DNA of 24,663 nucleotides, from positions 1-24,663 of the IMG/VR virus record IMGVR_UViG_3300031696_000762; one strand, written 5' to 3'. Of this stretch, positions 1 to 7,054 are shown in pieces; position 1 is the first letter of the stretch, and each line of letters starts with the position of its first letter. The position numbers were made by a program, and so were the translations under genes. The notes under the pieces are model-generated. The model made no database searches and was not told where the DNA came from. It was given only the letters and a program-made list of their open reading frames with translations. This DNA comes from a virus.

Positions 1-1
1 T

Positions 2-238
2 AAAGATAAGAACTTTAAGAAGATGCGTACATGGGTTGTCAACAACATTGATGTTGATGCTTCTGCTATCTTTCGTGGTATCTACGATGCTATGGGTGAA
101 AAGGTTTCCCCACAGTCAATTCCTCAACTAGTTCTAATCCTAGCAGATTATCAATATAAGAATGCCTTTGTCGCAGATCATGAGCTAAACGTTGTGGCTT
201 GTATGACTGAGATCATGGCTAACGTGGAGTTTGTCTAA
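2..238 (+). CDS. 44: Sliding-clamp loader large subunit gp44, C-terminal end (partial)
   Basis: The window opens inside this gene: the frame is open from base 2, before the first visible Met at base 23, so the 5' part is missing. The 78 visible residues match the C-terminal collar region of T4-type gp44, the AAA+ ATPase that with gp62 loads the gp45 clamp. Recognisable pieces are VVNNIDVDASAIFRGIYD, SIPQLVLILADYQYK and AFVADHELNVVACMTEI. The ATPase motifs lie outside the window. The context supports the call, since gp62, RegA and gp43 follow in T4 order. The stop codon overlaps the next start (TAATG). The identification rests on family resemblance and gene order. Confidence 0.85.
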   Translation, partial: KDKNFKKMRTWVVNNIDVDASAIFRGIYDAMGEKVSPQSIPQLVLILADYQYKNAFVADHELNVVACMTEIMANVEFV

Positions 239-486
239 TGTTAGTATTATACACCAAGGATAAGTGCGTTTATTGCCATTTTCTCAAAGAGAAGCTTGAT
301 GATTGGGGCATGAAATATGAAACGGTTCATAATGAGCCATTACCAAAAGGCCATTCCACCTATCCACAATTGTATTACAAGGGCAGAGACGTACAGCTAG
401 GATCTTCTACGGATCTTGATAGAAGCAATCTTGAAGGTCGTATTGAGCGTATTGAGTGGCCTAACATTGATGGTGGTATCGAATGA
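238..486 (+). CDS. Glutaredoxin-like thiol-disulfide oxidoreductase
   Basis: An 82-residue protein with the glutaredoxin fold signature: a beta strand MLVLYT, then the active-site pair Cys10-Val-Tyr-Cys13 at the start of a helix, and a cis-proline motif TYPQLYYKG near residues 41-49. Glutaredoxins reduce disulfides and are the usual electron donors for ribonucleotide reductase; T4 NrdC plays this role. It starts on the last base of the gp44 stop codon and its own stop overlaps the gp62 start, so it is translated within the clamp-loader operon. In T4 itself gp44 and gp62 are adjacent, so this gene is an insertion between them. The sequence does not show its specific partner. Confidence 0.85.
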   Translation: MLVLYTKDKCVYCHFLKEKLDDWGMKYETVHNEPLPKGHSTYPQLYYKGRDVQLGSSTDLDRSNLEGRIERIEWPNIDGGIE

Positions 487-878
487 GTAAAGGATTAAGT
501 CCATTCGATTGGCTCAACGCAATCAACTCAAGTAAGAAGGACATCATGATAGACGATATGACCGAGAAGTCATATTCCGCTTTTATGATCAACAGATCAT
601 TAAGTTACTTTCCAGACACAGTAGCGGTGGCTAATGAAATGAACATTAACCACCACCTCGACAGCAAACTACAGTTTCAATTTCTTATAAATATAGTAAG
701 GAAAAGAAAACGCTTTTCTAAGTGGACTAAGGCGTCTACTGAAAGTGATATTGAAGCTGTCAAGGAATATTATGGGTATAGTAACAGAATCGCCCTACAA
801 ACTTTGGCTCTATTGTCACCTGAGCAATTAACGATAATTAAGAATAAGGTGAATAAGGGTGGAAAAAGAAGAAACTAA
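483..878 (+). CDS. 62: Sliding-clamp loader small subunit gp62
   Basis: A 131-residue protein matching the short marine form of T4 gp62, the non-ATPase subunit of the clamp loader. Diagnostic segments are SPFDWLNAINSSKKDIM, the central SAFMINRSLSYFPDTV, LDSKLQFQFLINIVRKRKRF, and YYGYSNRIALQTLALLSPEQL. It is smaller than T4 gp62 (about 187 residues). It lies directly downstream of the gp44 end and glutaredoxin, overlapping the latter by four bases, and its 3' end overlaps the RegA start region by 20 bases. This suggests translational coupling in one operon with gp44 and RegA, as in T4. Confidence 0.88.
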   Translation: MSKGLSPFDWLNAINSSKKDIMIDDMTEKSYSAFMINRSLSYFPDTVAVANEMNINHHLDSKLQFQFLINIVRKRKRFSKWTKASTESDIEAVKEYYGYSNRIALQTLALLSPEQLTIIKNKVNKGGKRRN

Positions 879-1275
879 GATTGTGGAGTGGACTCCCAAG
901 CATATGCTTGAGATTACTCTAAATGAACCAGATGATTTCCTTAAGATTAGGGAGACATTGACTCGTATCGGTGTGGCAAGTAGGAAAGATAACAAGCTGT
1001 TTCAGTCCTGTCATATCCTACACAAACAGGGTAGATACTTTATCGTACACTTCAAAGAACTCTTCTTACTGGATGGTAAGAAATCAAACTTGGAAGAGAA
1101 CGATCTCGCTAGACGAAATACCATTACAACACTGATGTCCGATTGGGGATTAGTATCAATCGTGTCTGGTCAGAATATGGAGCCTCTAGCCCCATTAAGA
1201 CAGATTAAAATCATTCCCTTCAAAGAGAAGGTGAAGTGGGAACTATGCCCCAAGTACAACATAGGTAACAAGTAG
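859..1275 (+). CDS. regA: RegA translational repressor
   Basis: RegA binds early mRNAs near the start codon and represses translation of replication genes. The core closely follows T4 RegA: MLEITLNEPDDFLKIRETL, LFQSCHILHKQGRYFIVHFKE, and ARRNTITTLMSDWGLVSIVS. The start is uncertain. A GTG at 859 has TAAGG nine bases upstream and gives a 15-residue N-terminal extension (138 residues). The ATG at 904 gives 123 residues, almost exactly the T4 length, and begins at the residue matching the T4 N-terminus (MIEITL), but its GGAG is 15 bases away. I give the longer form. It overlaps gp62 and ends before an 82-base gap. Confidence 0.88.
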   Translation: MEKEETKIVEWTPKHMLEITLNEPDDFLKIRETLTRIGVASRKDNKLFQSCHILHKQGRYFIVHFKELFLLDGKKSNLEENDLARRNTITTLMSDWGLVSIVSGQNMEPLAPLRQIKIIPFKEKVKWELCPKYNIGNK

Positions 1276-1357
1276 AAGACTTTAAATGACTAAATAAGGG
1301 CGTAGTGCAGAATTACTCTGGCTATTAACCCATTCTTGCTTTACAGGAGAAACCATT

Positions 1358-1819
1358 ATGATAAGCAAACACACTACAGCCACAGGGCTATTTCCATCCG
1401 CCGCATTCGTGGGCTTTGATCACCTTTTTAAAGAATTGGATCATGTTACTAAACATGCCCATGATCATTATCCACCTCACAATATCCTCAAGACATCTGA
1501 GAGTGACTATCTAATTGAGTTAGCAGTCGCAGGTTTCAGTAAAGAGGGTATCGACATTGAGTTGCATGAACGGACATTAACTGTTACTGGAGAACACAAA
1601 AGTAAGGGTCGTGAATACGTTCATCGTGGTATTTCCACGAAGAAGTTCAAACGCACCTTTAGGCTATCAGAACACGTGCAAGTGCACGGAGCAGATATTC
1701 AAGACGGTATTCTAGCAATTAAATTGAACTTTATCGTCCCAGAAGATCAGCGTCCTCGAAAAATCAATATTGGTTCAGAGGATAAACCTAACAATGCAAC
1801 ACATACTAACAGCCCATAG
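1358..1819 (+). CDS. Small heat-shock protein, Hsp20/alpha-crystallin family
   Basis: A 153-residue protein with an alpha-crystallin domain at about residues 40-138: the strands YLIELAVAGFSKEGIDIEL, the TLTVTGEHK strand, and the conserved KKFKRTFRLSEHV segment. A C-terminal RKINI fits the I-x-I tail motif used for oligomer assembly. Such ATP-independent holdases keep unfolding proteins soluble, and Hsp20 genes are common in T4-like marine phages. An AGGAGA ribosome site lies upstream of the ATG. The preceding gap (1276-1357) has no clear promoter. The 3' end overlaps the next ORF, suggesting coupling. Confidence 0.9.
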   Translation: MISKHTTATGLFPSAAFVGFDHLFKELDHVTKHAHDHYPPHNILKTSESDYLIELAVAGFSKEGIDIELHERTLTVTGEHKSKGREYVHRGISTKKFKRTFRLSEHVQVHGADIQDGILAIKLNFIVPEDQRPRKINIGSEDKPNNATHTNSP

Positions 1820-2075
1820 CTTTTCGGTTCGGGCAATCGAAACAATCTTTGAAGCGTTCAGATCGCTTTATGCACACCGCAGACATGCATCATTAGTTCG
1901 TGAAACTGTTAAAGAGTTGAACAAACTATCTACAAAAGACCTAAATGATATCGGTCTATGTAGAGGTGACATTTACAGCATTGCCAACCGCAGTGTAGGA
2001 CATTTAAGTGAACGAATTAACTTTAGCGATGAATTCATCAAAGAAGTAAATCCTAACTTGAAAGGTTCAGTGTAA
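1794..2075 (+). CDS. DUF1127-like small protein
   Basis: A protein of about 93 residues from the ATG at 1794. An in-frame TTG at 1770 would add eight residues, but GAGG at 1778-1781 serves the ATG better. The central part, LNKLSTKDLNDIGLCRGDI, is the DUF1127 signature (usually L-x-x-L-s-d-x-x-L-x-D-I-G-L-x-R-x-D-I), a short domain common in Alphaproteobacteria and linked there in some cases to RNA-level or phosphate-responsive regulation. The upstream part is basic (LYAHRRHASLVRE). It overlaps the end of hsp20 and its stop overlaps the start of the next small ORF (TAATG). The role in the phage is unknown. Confidence 0.7.
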   Translation: MQHILTAHSFSVRAIETIFEAFRSLYAHRRHASLVRETVKELNKLSTKDLNDIGLCRGDIYSIANRSVGHLSERINFSDEFIKEVNPNLKGSV

Positions 2076-2245
2076 TGGCTACTGCAATCTTGAACTACGT
2101 TAACACACCACTTAGTGGGTTGTTTAGCGGATTTAACAGCTTCTTTCTAACCGTAGGTAAGGCTCGTGCCGCATCCGAATTGGCTAGAATGGGCTACCAT
2201 GAAGAAGCTAAGTATCTAATGATGACAGATACCAAAGATCTTTAA
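2075..2245 (+). CDS. Small conserved-looking protein (56 aa)
   Basis: A 56-residue ORF starting on the last base of the previous stop (TAATG) and ending just before the terminator hairpin. The first half is mildly hydrophobic (SGLFSGFNSFFLTVGKA). The second half, ARAASELARMGYHEEAKYLM, resembles a helix often found in short alphaproteobacterial proteins that accompany or resemble DUF1127 proteins. This placement and pattern make it a likely real gene despite its size. I cannot assign a function; it could be a partner of the DUF1127-like protein encoded just upstream. Confidence 0.65.
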   Translation: MATAILNYVNTPLSGLFSGFNSFFLTVGKARAASELARMGYHEEAKYLMMTDTKDL

Positions 2246-2248
2246 ATA

Positions 2249-2277
2249 TAAAGGGGGGCAATTAATGCCCCCCTTTA
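2249..2277 (+). terminator. Hairpin terminator after the small-protein operon
   Basis: A perfect stem with arms at 2249-2260 and 2266-2277 and a five-base loop (ATTAA). The core is six G paired with six C, flanked by A-T pairs. The T-run after the G/C core is short (TTTA), so it is a GC-strong hairpin with a weak U-tract. It separates the upstream operon from the gp43 promoter. Confidence 0.75.
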
Positions 2278-2288
2278 CCATTTGGGGT

Positions 2289-2317
2289 TTGACATTATCC
2301 CATATTTGTATTATAAT
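2289..2317 (+). promoter_or_regulatory. Sigma70-type promoter for DNA polymerase operon
   Basis: TTGACA at 2289-2294 and TATAAT at 2312-2317, separated by exactly 17 bases: a full consensus match at both hexamers. It lies between the terminator and the gp43 start at 2344, which has an AAGGAG ribosome site. It would be read by unmodified host RNA polymerase, as expected for early expression. Confidence 0.9.
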
Positions 2318-2343
2318 GAGCTAACAAACTTGAAGGAGTAAAT

Positions 2344-4857
2344 ATGTCGTTCTATACGTCTATCAACAAATACGGCAACACGCTCTTATATCGTGGTTAT
2401 AACGATAATGGATCTGCAATTACCAAGCGGATCAAGTTCCAACCAACCCTATACATTACATCTCAAGATCGTGATAACCCACCTTGTCGTGGCTTAGATG
2501 GTTGGCCTCTAGCTCCTATGCACTTTGGATCTATGAAAGAGGCTATGGACTTTCGTGACAAGTACAAGGATCTTGAGTCTTTCAAGATCTATGGTAACAC
2601 CAACTTCATTGCACAGTTCGTTACTGAACGTTTCCCTAATGATATCAAGTTCAAGAAAGAGCATGTAAACGTAGTAAACTTTGATATTGAGGTTGCTTCT
2701 GATGAAGGCTTCCCTAAACCAGAAGATGCGCTATTCCCTGTTATCTCAATTGCTTTGAAATCAAGTAAGTCTCAAGTCTACCATGTGTGGGGTCTTGGTG
2801 ACTATGACTATGAGAAGACAGAATTAAACATGGGCAGTGACCTCATACAATACACCAAGTGTGCTAGTGAAGAGGAACTACTTACTAAGTTCTTAACCTA
2901 TTGGGAGAAGAACCCACCTGACATTATTACAGGTTGGAACATCAAGTTCTTTGACGTGCCTTACTTGGTTAATCGTTTGGCTCGTATTGGATCTCCTGCG
3001 GCAGTTAAGCGGATGTCTCCTTGGAATATGGTTAATGACCGTAACAAGACCATCATGGGACGTGAGCACCAATACTATGATTTGGTTGGGATCCAACAAG
3101 CCGACTACATGGAGTTGTTCAAGAAGTTTGGTTACTCATACGGTACACAAGAGTCCTATGCCCTAGACCATATTGCACACACAGTTTTAGGTGAGCGCAA
3201 GTTGTCCTATGAAGAGCATGGATCGTTGCACGAGTTGTACAAGAATGACTATCAGAAGTTCATCGACTATAACATCCGTGATGTTCAAGTCGTGGAGCGT
3301 ATTGATGAGAAGATGGGCTTGATTGCTCTAGTTCTGACTATGACATATCGTGGTGGCGTGAACGTATCTGACACATTCGGCACTACAGCCATTTGGGATA
3401 GCATCATTTATCGTAAGTTGGCTCAAGACAATATCATTGTTCCGCCTGTTCAAGATCACCCTAAGATGTCATATCCGGGTGGGTATGTTAAAGATCCTAT
3501 GGTTGGTGCTCATGATTGGGTTGTATCATTTGACCTTGCGTCACTCTATCCTAACCTGATTGTTCAATACAATATGTCACCTGAGACACTAATGCCTGGT
3601 ATGGTAGAAGGTGGCGTGGAACGTTACTTGAATGGATCCCCAGCTAATAGCGAGTATTCGGTTGCGGCTAACGGTTCACAATATCGTAAAGACAAGCAAG
3701 GCATCCTACCAAAGATCATTGTAGATTACTATGCGGAACGTAAAGCCGTTAAGGGTAAGATGATCGAAGCCAAGAAGCGTTTCGAGAAGACAGGGTCTAT
3801 CGAAGATGAGAAGCTGATCAATAACCTTGAGAACCAACAGATGGCTATTAAGATCCTATTGAACTCTTTGTATGGTGCGTTAGGCAACCGCTACTTCCGT
3901 TACTACGATTTGCGTTTGGCAGAAGGCATTACGTTGTCTGGTCAGTTGTCCATTCTATGGGCAGAGAAAGCCGTAAACAAAGAGATGAATTCTATTCTCA
4001 AAACAAAAGATAAAGACTATGTGATTGCGATTGATACTGACTCTTTGTATGTCTCGTTTGCTGATCTCGTCAATAGGCTAGATCTCAAAGATCCTGTCAA
4101 AGGATTGGATAAGATCTGTGAAGAGCATTTTGTTAAGAAGCTAGGGATTTCATACGCTGAGTTGTTTACTCACATGAATGCCCTTACAAACCGTATGGAC
4201 ATGGAGCGTGAAGCGATTGCAGACCGTGGTATTTGGACTGCCAAGAAGCGGTACATCTTGAATGTTCATAACAACGAAGGTGTGCAGTACACAGAACCTA
4301 AGCTTAAGATCATGGGTATTGAAGCTATCAAATCTTCTACGCCTATGGTAGTTCGAACCAAACTTAAAGAGATCTTTCATGTAATTATCAACGGTACTGA
4401 GCAAACAACTCAACAGTACATTTCGGACTTCCGTAAAGAGTTTAACACTCTAGGACCCGAAGCGGTATCATTCCCTCGTGGGGTGAGCGATGTCGATAAG
4501 TGGGTAGCAGTTCCAAGCACTCAGAACAAGAATAAGCCTTATGCAAAAGGTTGTCCTATTCATGTTCGTGGTGCGTTGGTTTATAACAACGAGATCAAAC
4601 GTCTTTCGCTGAACAAGCGTTATGGACTAATCCAGAATGGCGAGAAGATCAAGTTTGCATACATGCGTCTACCCAACCCACTCAAAGAGAACGTTTTGGC
4701 GTTTCCACAATATCTACCTCAAGAGATGGCTCTACATAAGTACATCGATTATGAAAAGCAGTTTGAGAAGACGTTCCTAGATCCCCTAGAGCCTATCTTA
4801 TCTGCGATTGGTTGGAGACACGAAGACACAATGACATTAGAGGACTTTTTTGTATGA
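2344..4857 (+). CDS. 43: Family B DNA polymerase gp43
   Basis: The replicative DNA polymerase with 3'-5' proofreading, 837 residues, somewhat shorter than T4 gp43 (898). Exonuclease motifs: NFDIEVASDEGFP (Exo I, Asp and Glu), GWNIKFFDVPYLVNRL (Exo II) and YNIRDVQVVERI (Exo III). Polymerase motifs: SFDLASLYPNLI (motif A), KILLNSLYGALGNRYFRYYD (motif B), and YVIAIDTDSLYVSF (motif C, with DTDS), followed by the TAKKRYILNV motif. The C-terminus ends in LEDFFV, consistent with the clamp-binding tail of this family. No intein or split is visible. AAGGAG precedes the ATG, and a consensus promoter lies upstream. The stop overlaps the next start (ATGA). Confidence 0.97.
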   Translation: MSFYTSINKYGNTLLYRGYNDNGSAITKRIKFQPTLYITSQDRDNPPCRGLDGWPLAPMHFGSMKEAMDFRDKYKDLESFKIYGNTNFIAQFVTERFPNDIKFKKEHVNVVNFDIEVASDEGFPKPEDALFPVISIALKSSKSQVYHVWGLGDYDYEKTELNMGSDLIQYTKCASEEELLTKFLTYWEKNPPDIITGWNIKFFDVPYLVNRLARIGSPAAVKRMSPWNMVNDRNKTIMGREHQYYDLVGIQQADYMELFKKFGYSYGTQESYALDHIAHTVLGERKLSYEEHGSLHELYKNDYQKFIDYNIRDVQVVERIDEKMGLIALVLTMTYRGGVNVSDTFGTTAIWDSIIYRKLAQDNIIVPPVQDHPKMSYPGGYVKDPMVGAHDWVVSFDLASLYPNLIVQYNMSPETLMPGMVEGGVERYLNGSPANSEYSVAANGSQYRKDKQGILPKIIVDYYAERKAVKGKMIEAKKRFEKTGSIEDEKLINNLENQQMAIKILLNSLYGALGNRYFRYYDLRLAEGITLSGQLSILWAEKAVNKEMNSILKTKDKDYVIAIDTDSLYVSFADLVNRLDLKDPVKGLDKICEEHFVKKLGISYAELFTHMNALTNRMDMEREAIADRGIWTAKKRYILNVHNNEGVQYTEPKLKIMGIEAIKSSTPMVVRTKLKEIFHVIINGTEQTTQQYISDFRKEFNTLGPEAVSFPRGVSDVDKWVAVPSTQNKNKPYAKGCPIHVRGALVYNNEIKRLSLNKRYGLIQNGEKIKFAYMRLPNPLKENVLAFPQYLPQEMALHKYIDYEKQFEKTFLDPLEPILSAIGWRHEDTMTLEDFFV

Positions 4858-5549
4858 ATTACATATTTGACGTAGACGGAACGCTTACACCTAGTAGATC
4901 TAAGATGGATAAGGAGTTCCTAGAATTCTTTACTAATTGGATTGCTACCCATAAGACAACATTGGTCACAGGATCTCCAAAGGAAATGACCATAGATCAG
5001 ATTGGCTTTGACCTATGGGAGAAACTAAAAGTCTATCAGTGTTCTGGTAATGATGTCTATAATAAGGGAGTTGGTATCAAAACAAATGATTGGAAACTGA
5101 CTAACGAAGCCAACCTGTTCTTGCTTGATAGATTGTATGGATCGTTGTATAGTGTTAGGACAGGTAAGCATTTTGATCACCGTCCTGGGTTGTGTAACTT
5201 CAGTGTGGTTGGTCGTGGTGCAGGACCTTATCAACGCCAAGACTATGTTTGGTATGATGAGATGACTAATGAACGTAAAGCAATTGCTGATGAGTTCAAC
5301 TATAGATTCAAGGGTCACATTCAAGCTACAGTAGCTGGTGACACTGGATTGGATATCACCCCTGTAGGATGTGGTAAGGCTCAGATCCTACCAGATTTTG
5401 AAGGAGAGATAGTCTTCTTTGGAGACAAGACTGCACTAGGTGGTAATGACCATGATATTGCGGTAGCGGTAAGTAGTAGGCCACAGAGTGTGGTACATGC
5501 AGTAAAGTCGTGGGAAAATACCTACGAAGTATTAAAAGGAATTGTTTAA
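4854..5549 (+). CDS. HAD-superfamily protein resembling eukaryotic-type phosphomannomutase
   Basis: A 231-residue protein starting at the ATG that overlaps the gp43 stop. The HAD nucleophile motif is YIFDVDGTLTPSR (Asp6, Asp8). The C-terminal motif FFGDKTALGGNDHDIA (residues 188-203) closely resembles the FFGDKT-x-PGGNDHEI signature of eukaryotic-type phosphomannomutases, and GLCNFSVVGRGA and GLDITPVGCGKAQ also match that family's cap and substrate region. PMM interconverts mannose-6-P and mannose-1-P for GDP-mannose synthesis. In context it could feed the sugar genes at 7-12 kb. An alternative is a sugar-phosphate phosphatase, for instance filling the missing KDO-8-phosphate phosphatase step. 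The family call is firm, the substrate is not. Confidence 0.75.
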   Translation: MNYIFDVDGTLTPSRSKMDKEFLEFFTNWIATHKTTLVTGSPKEMTIDQIGFDLWEKLKVYQCSGNDVYNKGVGIKTNDWKLTNEANLFLLDRLYGSLYSVRTGKHFDHRPGLCNFSVVGRGAGPYQRQDYVWYDEMTNERKAIADEFNYRFKGHIQATVAGDTGLDITPVGCGKAQILPDFEGEIVFFGDKTALGGNDHDIAVAVSSRPQSVVHAVKSWENTYEVLKGIV

Positions 5550-5914
5550 TGCCTATTTGGAAATCATCTAGAAACAATCTAGTCGATAAGATTGCGCAAT
5601 GGCACCATGATCGCAACTTGATTGAGGGTAGTACCGATAAAGATCAATATATGAAGTTGATCCAAGAAGCAGGGGAGTTGTCTGATAACATCTGCAAGGG
5701 TCAAGACATTCGTGATGACATTGGTGATATGATGGTTGTTCTTATCAACATCATGACACGTAATGAGTTGACTATGGAAGAGTGTCTACAGGTTGCTTAT
5801 GATGATATCAAAGATCGTAAAGGTAAGATGATTGATGGTGTCTTTGTTAAAGAGGGTGATATGCAACCACTGCCCCATGAGATGTCTTATGAAAAGTCTT
5901 TACAAACGGAATAG
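5549..5914 (+). CDS. mazG: MazG-like nucleotide pyrophosphohydrolase
   Basis: A 121-residue all-alpha protein with the MazG metal-binding pattern: IQEAGELSDN (E40-x-x-E43) followed by DIRDDIGDMMVVLINI (D57-x-x-D60). The enzymes hydrolyse (d)NTPs to monophosphates; phage versions are proposed to recycle nucleotides or to alter ppGpp-type signalling, though the latter is debated. The start ATG at 5549 shares a base with the preceding stop, so it is coupled to the HAD gene. It has a single MazG domain, shorter than cellular two-domain MazG (about 260 residues). The promoter for the next gene overlaps its last codons. Confidence 0.82.
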   Translation: MPIWKSSRNNLVDKIAQWHHDRNLIEGSTDKDQYMKLIQEAGELSDNICKGQDIRDDIGDMMVVLINIMTRNELTMEECLQVAYDDIKDRKGKMIDGVFVKEGDMQPLPHEMSYEKSLQTE

Positions 5915-5927
5915 GGTGTGTTATACT
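5899..5927 (+). promoter_or_regulatory. Sigma70-type promoter with extended -10
   Basis: TTTACA at 5899-5904 and TATACT at 5922-5927 with a 17-base spacer; TG at 5919-5920 gives an extended -10. It lies at the end of the mazG-like gene, 23 bases before the ATG at 5950, so the leader is short. AAGGA sits just upstream of that ATG. Confidence 0.8.
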
Positions 5928-5949
5928 AACGTATAGATAAGGATATAAT

Positions 5950-6882
5950 ATGTACTCGTTGACAGTATTCAAGAATCAGTATGATAACAAAACAGACAAG
6001 CGGATTGACTTCCAAACTTGGCCTGAGTTTGTTGAACTATTGCGGAAGCTGTCAACGACACCATCCGAAGGGAAAAAGCATGCAGAACTTATATCACCAG
6101 CTGTTTATACATCTGGTACAACTAGATCGAACAAAAATGTCCTGTCTTGGGGATGTTGGGGTGCTGTTGATGTTGACGATCATGTCTTCGAAGGGAACCT
6201 AGAACATGAGCTTGCTTCTAAGTACGGTGATTATAATTACGTTGTTTATAGCACTGCTAGTAGCACGGACGTACATCCTAAGTTTCGCATTGTATTCGAT
6301 CTTGAAACAGAGGTTGAGCAATCTAGAATTCATCACTTCTGGTATGCCCTCAATAAGTGGCTTGGTTCAATTGGAGATGCACAGACTAAGGACATGTCTC
6401 GTATGTATTACATACCAGCTGACTACCCTAACGCTAACAGCTTCTTTTATGTTAATACTGGTCGGCCTATTGATGTCGATGCTCTTCTAGCATCACACCC
6501 ATATGACAAAAGTCGTGATAGTAAGAACTTTATAGACCGTCTCTCACCAGAGATGCAAGTCGCCGTTCTAGAGCACCGCAAATCAAAACTAAACAATACT
6601 CAGTATACTTGGACAGGTTATCGTGACTGCCCATTCTGGCCTAAGAATCTAGCAATCGAATACGCTTCGATCAGTGAGACTGGTTGGTATTCTAAGATGT
6701 ATGCTATAATGGTTAAGACGGCAGGAAATGCAAGCTATCGTGGTTATCCCATAACGTCTGATCAGATTGCAGAGATGTGTTCTCAGTTTGATGCAGAGAA
6801 TGGAAATTGGTATAACAACCGTCCACTGCAAGTTGAAGCAGATCGGGCATTGGAATATATATACAAAAATGGAGTTATATAA
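5950..6882 (+). CDS. Putative archaeo-eukaryotic-type primase/polymerase (AEP-like) protein
   Basis: A 310-residue protein whose first 170 residues fit the AEP/PrimPol catalytic pattern: an acidic motif in WGAVDVDDH (Asp74, Asp76), then YSTASSTDVHPKFRIVFDL (about 100-118), which aligns with the S-x-H..P+FR(I/V) strand of replication-initiator primases, and then GDAQTKDMSRMYYIPADY (142-159), matching the acidic-SR-x-x-Y-(L/I)-P motif. The C-terminal half has no motif I recognise. T4 uses a DnaG-type primase (gp61), not seen in this window, so this could be an alternative or extra primase. The assignment is by motif memory only; the canonical S-x-H is not cleanly preserved. Confidence 0.5.
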   Translation: MYSLTVFKNQYDNKTDKRIDFQTWPEFVELLRKLSTTPSEGKKHAELISPAVYTSGTTRSNKNVLSWGCWGAVDVDDHVFEGNLEHELASKYGDYNYVVYSTASSTDVHPKFRIVFDLETEVEQSRIHHFWYALNKWLGSIGDAQTKDMSRMYYIPADYPNANSFFYVNTGRPIDVDALLASHPYDKSRDSKNFIDRLSPEMQVAVLEHRKSKLNNTQYTWTGYRDCPFWPKNLAIEYASISETGWYSKMYAIMVKTAGNASYRGYPITSDQIAEMCSQFDAENGNWYNNRPLQVEADRALEYIYKNGVI

Positions 6883-6925
6883 TTATGATTATTATACACA
6901 ATGGAGCAAAGTTAGGATGGTGGTT

Positions 6926-7054
6926 ATGAAGGCACAACGTATTGCAAAGGATCGTACCGCTCGTGTACGCCGTTCCGTGATTAAGGGGATTATTGAGGGT
7001 AAGACTAAAAGACTTTATGCCAAACTTCGTCGTATGAGAAAGATGGGTAAATGA
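6926..7054 (+). CDS. Short strongly basic protein (42 aa)
   Basis: A 42-residue ORF rich in Lys and Arg (for example KDRTARVRRSVIKG and KLRRMRKMGK). I chose the ATG at 6926 because TTAGGA precedes it by about eight bases. In-frame ATGs at 6869 and 6917 are possible, but the first would overlap the preceding gene. Its last codons overlap the kdsA start by four bases. The composition suggests nucleic-acid or ribosome binding, but no family is recognised. Confidence 0.5.
   Translation: MKAQRIAKDRTARVRRSVIKGIIEGKTKRLYAKLRRMRKMGK

Noticed and set aside
686-693. TATAAATA late-promoter octamer inside gp62
   Set aside because: It lies in coding sequence with no operon boundary nearby; an AT-rich octamer is expected by chance a few times in this window.
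1276-1357. Promoter in the gap before hsp20
   Set aside because: CTAAATAA near 1290 is close to the late octamer but not exact, and no -35/-10 pair is convincing.
2344-4857. Intein or split in the DNA polymerase
   Set aside because: All exonuclease and polymerase motifs follow with normal spacing in one frame, with no insertion.
6869-6925. Longer form of the basic small protein starting at 6869
   Set aside because: This would overlap the preceding gene and lacks a ribosome site; the ATG at 6926 has TTAGGA at a suitable distance.
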